Below are positions 51,206-52,361 of a DNA stretch of 52,361 bases, piece by piece. The notes under the pieces were generated by a model, which was not told the DNA's origin, searched no databases, and saw only the letters and a list, made by a program, of their open reading frames with translations. The DNA comes from CAZEDL01 sp964585245. GTDB taxonomy: Bacteria; Patescibacteriota; Patescibacteriia; Magasanikbacterales; GWA2-37-8. The stretch is from assembly GCA_964585245.1 (NCBI GenBank), contig CAZPCV010000002.1, positions 1 through 52,361 on the forward strand, read 5' to 3'. Each line of letters starts with the position of its first letter. The first letter of the stretch is position 1. The translations under genes and the position numbers were made by a program.

Positions 51206-51258
51206 ACCTTGCCCTACTTGCCACGACTACAAAGTATTACAAGCTTCATTACAGCACT

Positions 51259-51292
51259 AAAAAAACGCCAGATACATATCTAGCGTTTTTTT
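51259..51292. terminator. Intrinsic terminator after the two-gene surface operon
   Basis: Long stem: AAAAAAACGC (51259-51268) with GCGTTTTTTT (51283-51292), plus AGATA/TATCT inside and one mismatch. A-tract and T-tract flanks make it bidirectional, so it can also end the tRNA transcript from the right. Confidence 0.88.
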
Positions 51293-51356
51293 ATTCCGAC
51301 CTCTGGTCTATTAGTAGTAAATTTTTAACAGGGGTCTTTGGACATTTTATTAGATG

Positions 51357-51430
51357 TGCACGCCAAGGGATTCGAACCCCTGACCCCCTCGGTGTAAACG
51401 AGGTGCTCTAACCAACTGAGCTAGGCGTGC
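51357..51430 (-). tRNA. tRNA-Val (anticodon TAC)
   Basis: 74 nt, full cloverleaf. The acceptor stem pairs GCACGCC with GGCGTGC, with discriminator A. The D-arm has AGCTCAGTTGGTTAGAGC. The anticodon stem is CCTCG/CGAGG with loop TTTACAC (anticodon TAC, reading GUA), and the T-arm has GGGTTCGAATCCC. The variable loop is short and the 3' CCA is not encoded. No intron. Confidence 0.97.
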
Positions 51431-51448
51431 TTTTGGGTAACGATACAA

Positions 51449-51477
51449 ATAATAGCCAATCTAATTAAAAAAGTCAA
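51449..51477 (-). promoter_or_regulatory. Promoter of tRNA-Val
   Basis: Minus strand: -35 TTGACT (51472-51477), 17-bp spacer, -10 TATTAT (51449-51454). It is 18 bp from the mature tRNA 5' end. Confidence 0.75.
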
Positions 51478-51605
51478 CAAAGCAGCCGGTTGTTGATCCT
51501 TGAAACAAGTCAGATTCTAAAAAATTTACCAAACGGCCAAAATGCCAATTAGTTGAATGCTAAAAATTTGGCTAAAAATGAAGATTTTATGACTGTAATT
51601 ACCCC

Positions 51606-51634
51606 TTGACAAATACCTAAAAATGTGCTATTAT
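51606..51634 (+). promoter_or_regulatory. Promoter of the right-edge GT4 gene
   Basis: -35 TTGACA (51606-51611), 17-bp spacer, -10 TATTAT (51629-51634) with TGC extension. Leader about 27 nt. A strong promoter separate from the tRNA promoter, which points the other way. Confidence 0.75.
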
Positions 51635-51667
51635 TTATGGTTTTATAAGTAACATAACGCTAAAACT

Positions 51668-52361
51668 ATGCGTATTGTGATGATCGGCCAAAAAGGTCTT
51701 CCGACCATCTACGGCGGTATTGAACGCCATGTAGAAGAGCTTAGTGTTCGCCTGGCAGCAGAAGGGCACGATGTTTTAGCATACGTCCGAGACTGGTATA
51801 CCCCGGTTACAAAAACCTCTCATAAAGGGGTGCAGTTATTGCGCGCTCCGACACTACACAGCAAACATCTAGATGCGATCGTGCACACCTTTACGGCCAC
51901 TATTCATGCCTTGTTCCAAAAACCGGATATTATTCACTACCATGGCGTGGGCCCATCGTTGCTGAGCTTCATTCCTCGCTTATTCAAACCCAGCATCAAA
52001 GTGGTAGTAACTTTCCACTGTATTGATCGCTACCATCAAAAATGGGGTCCATTCGCCCGCTTCTTATTAAAGCTCGGCGAAAGAGCCGCGTGTCTGTTCC
52101 CGCACAAGACTATCGCTGTCTCGAAAACCATTCAAAATTATTGTTTCAATGAATATCGTGAAAATACCGTGTATATCCCGAATGGTGTCGGCGTGCCCGA
52201 AACTGCCGGCACCAGCACCCTTGCCCAATGGGGAGTAAAACCGCAAAAATACTTATTGATGGTATCGCGGTTGGTGAAACATAAAGGAGCACACTATTTG
52301 GTAGACGCCTGGCGCCGCTTCAAACAAAGTTTCCCAGACTTGGCGGCTGAATATAAATTAG
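51668..52361 (+). CDS. GT4 glycosyltransferase, 3' end cut by window
   Basis: 231 codons visible, no stop before the right edge. The N-terminus IVMIGQKGLPTIYGGIERHV holds the Gly-Gly acceptor loop. IIHYHGVGPS, VVVTFHCIDRYHQKWG and TIAVSKTIQNY are the usual GT4 internal blocks, and YLLMVSRLVKHKGAHYLV marks the start of the donor domain. It probably continues a further 140 residues or so. It may begin another glycan transcription unit beyond the window. Confidence 0.85.
   Translation, partial: MRIVMIGQKGLPTIYGGIERHVEELSVRLAAEGHDVLAYVRDWYTPVTKTSHKGVQLLRAPTLHSKHLDAIVHTFTATIHALFQKPDIIHYHGVGPSLLSFIPRLFKPSIKVVVTFHCIDRYHQKWGPFARFLLKLGERAACLFPHKTIAVSKTIQNYCFNEYRENTVYIPNGVGVPETAGTSTLAQWGVKPQKYLLMVSRLVKHKGAHYLVDAWRRFKQSFPDLAAEYKL

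Noticed and set aside
1..52361. CRISPR array or insertion sequence
   Set aside because: No regularly spaced short direct repeats and no transposase or Cas-like protein were found on either strand.

Overview
The window looks like a chromosomal segment of a Candidate Phyla Radiation (Patescibacteria) bacterium. The inference rests on protein types rather than a marker gene: a large surface protein with the N-terminal 'G-x-I-V-K ... Y-V-V' modules common in CPR S-layer-like proteins, an ECF sigma factor followed by a DUF5667-type protein, two O-antigen-ligase-like proteins with TPR tails, a 'YAWSE..GWINF' protein ending in peptidoglycan-binding domains, and a tail-fibre-like repeat protein. Most of the window is one cell-surface glycan locus. 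No CRISPR array, transposase or rRNA is visible; there is one tRNA.

Layout. 163-20470 (minus strand) is one tightly packed run of 18 genes behind a single good promoter at 20505-20533. It holds GT2 and GT4 glycosyltransferases, GT-C-like membrane proteins, methyltransferases, an asparagine-synthase-type amidotransferase and a CDP-deoxysugar module (rfbF, rfbG, rfbH). That module contains a split transketolase and a C-4 reductase-like enzyme, a combination that suggests a two-carbon-branched 3,6-dideoxyhexose. 20634-25877 (minus) is a second run of four GT4 enzymes behind a UDP-glucuronate decarboxylase. A GT4 gene is transcribed divergently from it at 25931. 27078-34130 (minus) carries two Wzy/WaaL-like ligases with TPR tails, a DUF2207 membrane protein and a TPR protein. 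34276-40098 (minus) is the surface-protein operon: ECF sigma factor, DUF5667 protein, then the S-layer-like protein behind a long structured leader.

From 40491 onward most genes are smaller transcription units with well-formed promoters. They are a winged-HTH regulator with a palindromic operator, a membrane-anchored surface protein, an island of two GC-rich lipoprotein genes each followed by the same ~150-bp hairpin repeat, metK behind a long chain of hairpins, an amino-acid permease, a two-gene surface operon whose ribosome-binding site lies inside a hairpin, tRNA-Val, and a GT4 gene cut by the right edge.

How the genes work together (inference). Nucleotide sugars (CDP-dideoxyhexose, UDP-uronate/pentose) are made in the cytoplasm. 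GT4 enzymes assemble chains, GT2 enzymes charge polyprenyl phosphate, and GT-C and ligase-type membrane proteins transfer sugars outside the membrane, possibly onto the surface proteins encoded nearby. No polyprenyl-phosphate hexose-1-phosphate transferase, Wzx flippase or ABC exporter is seen in the window.
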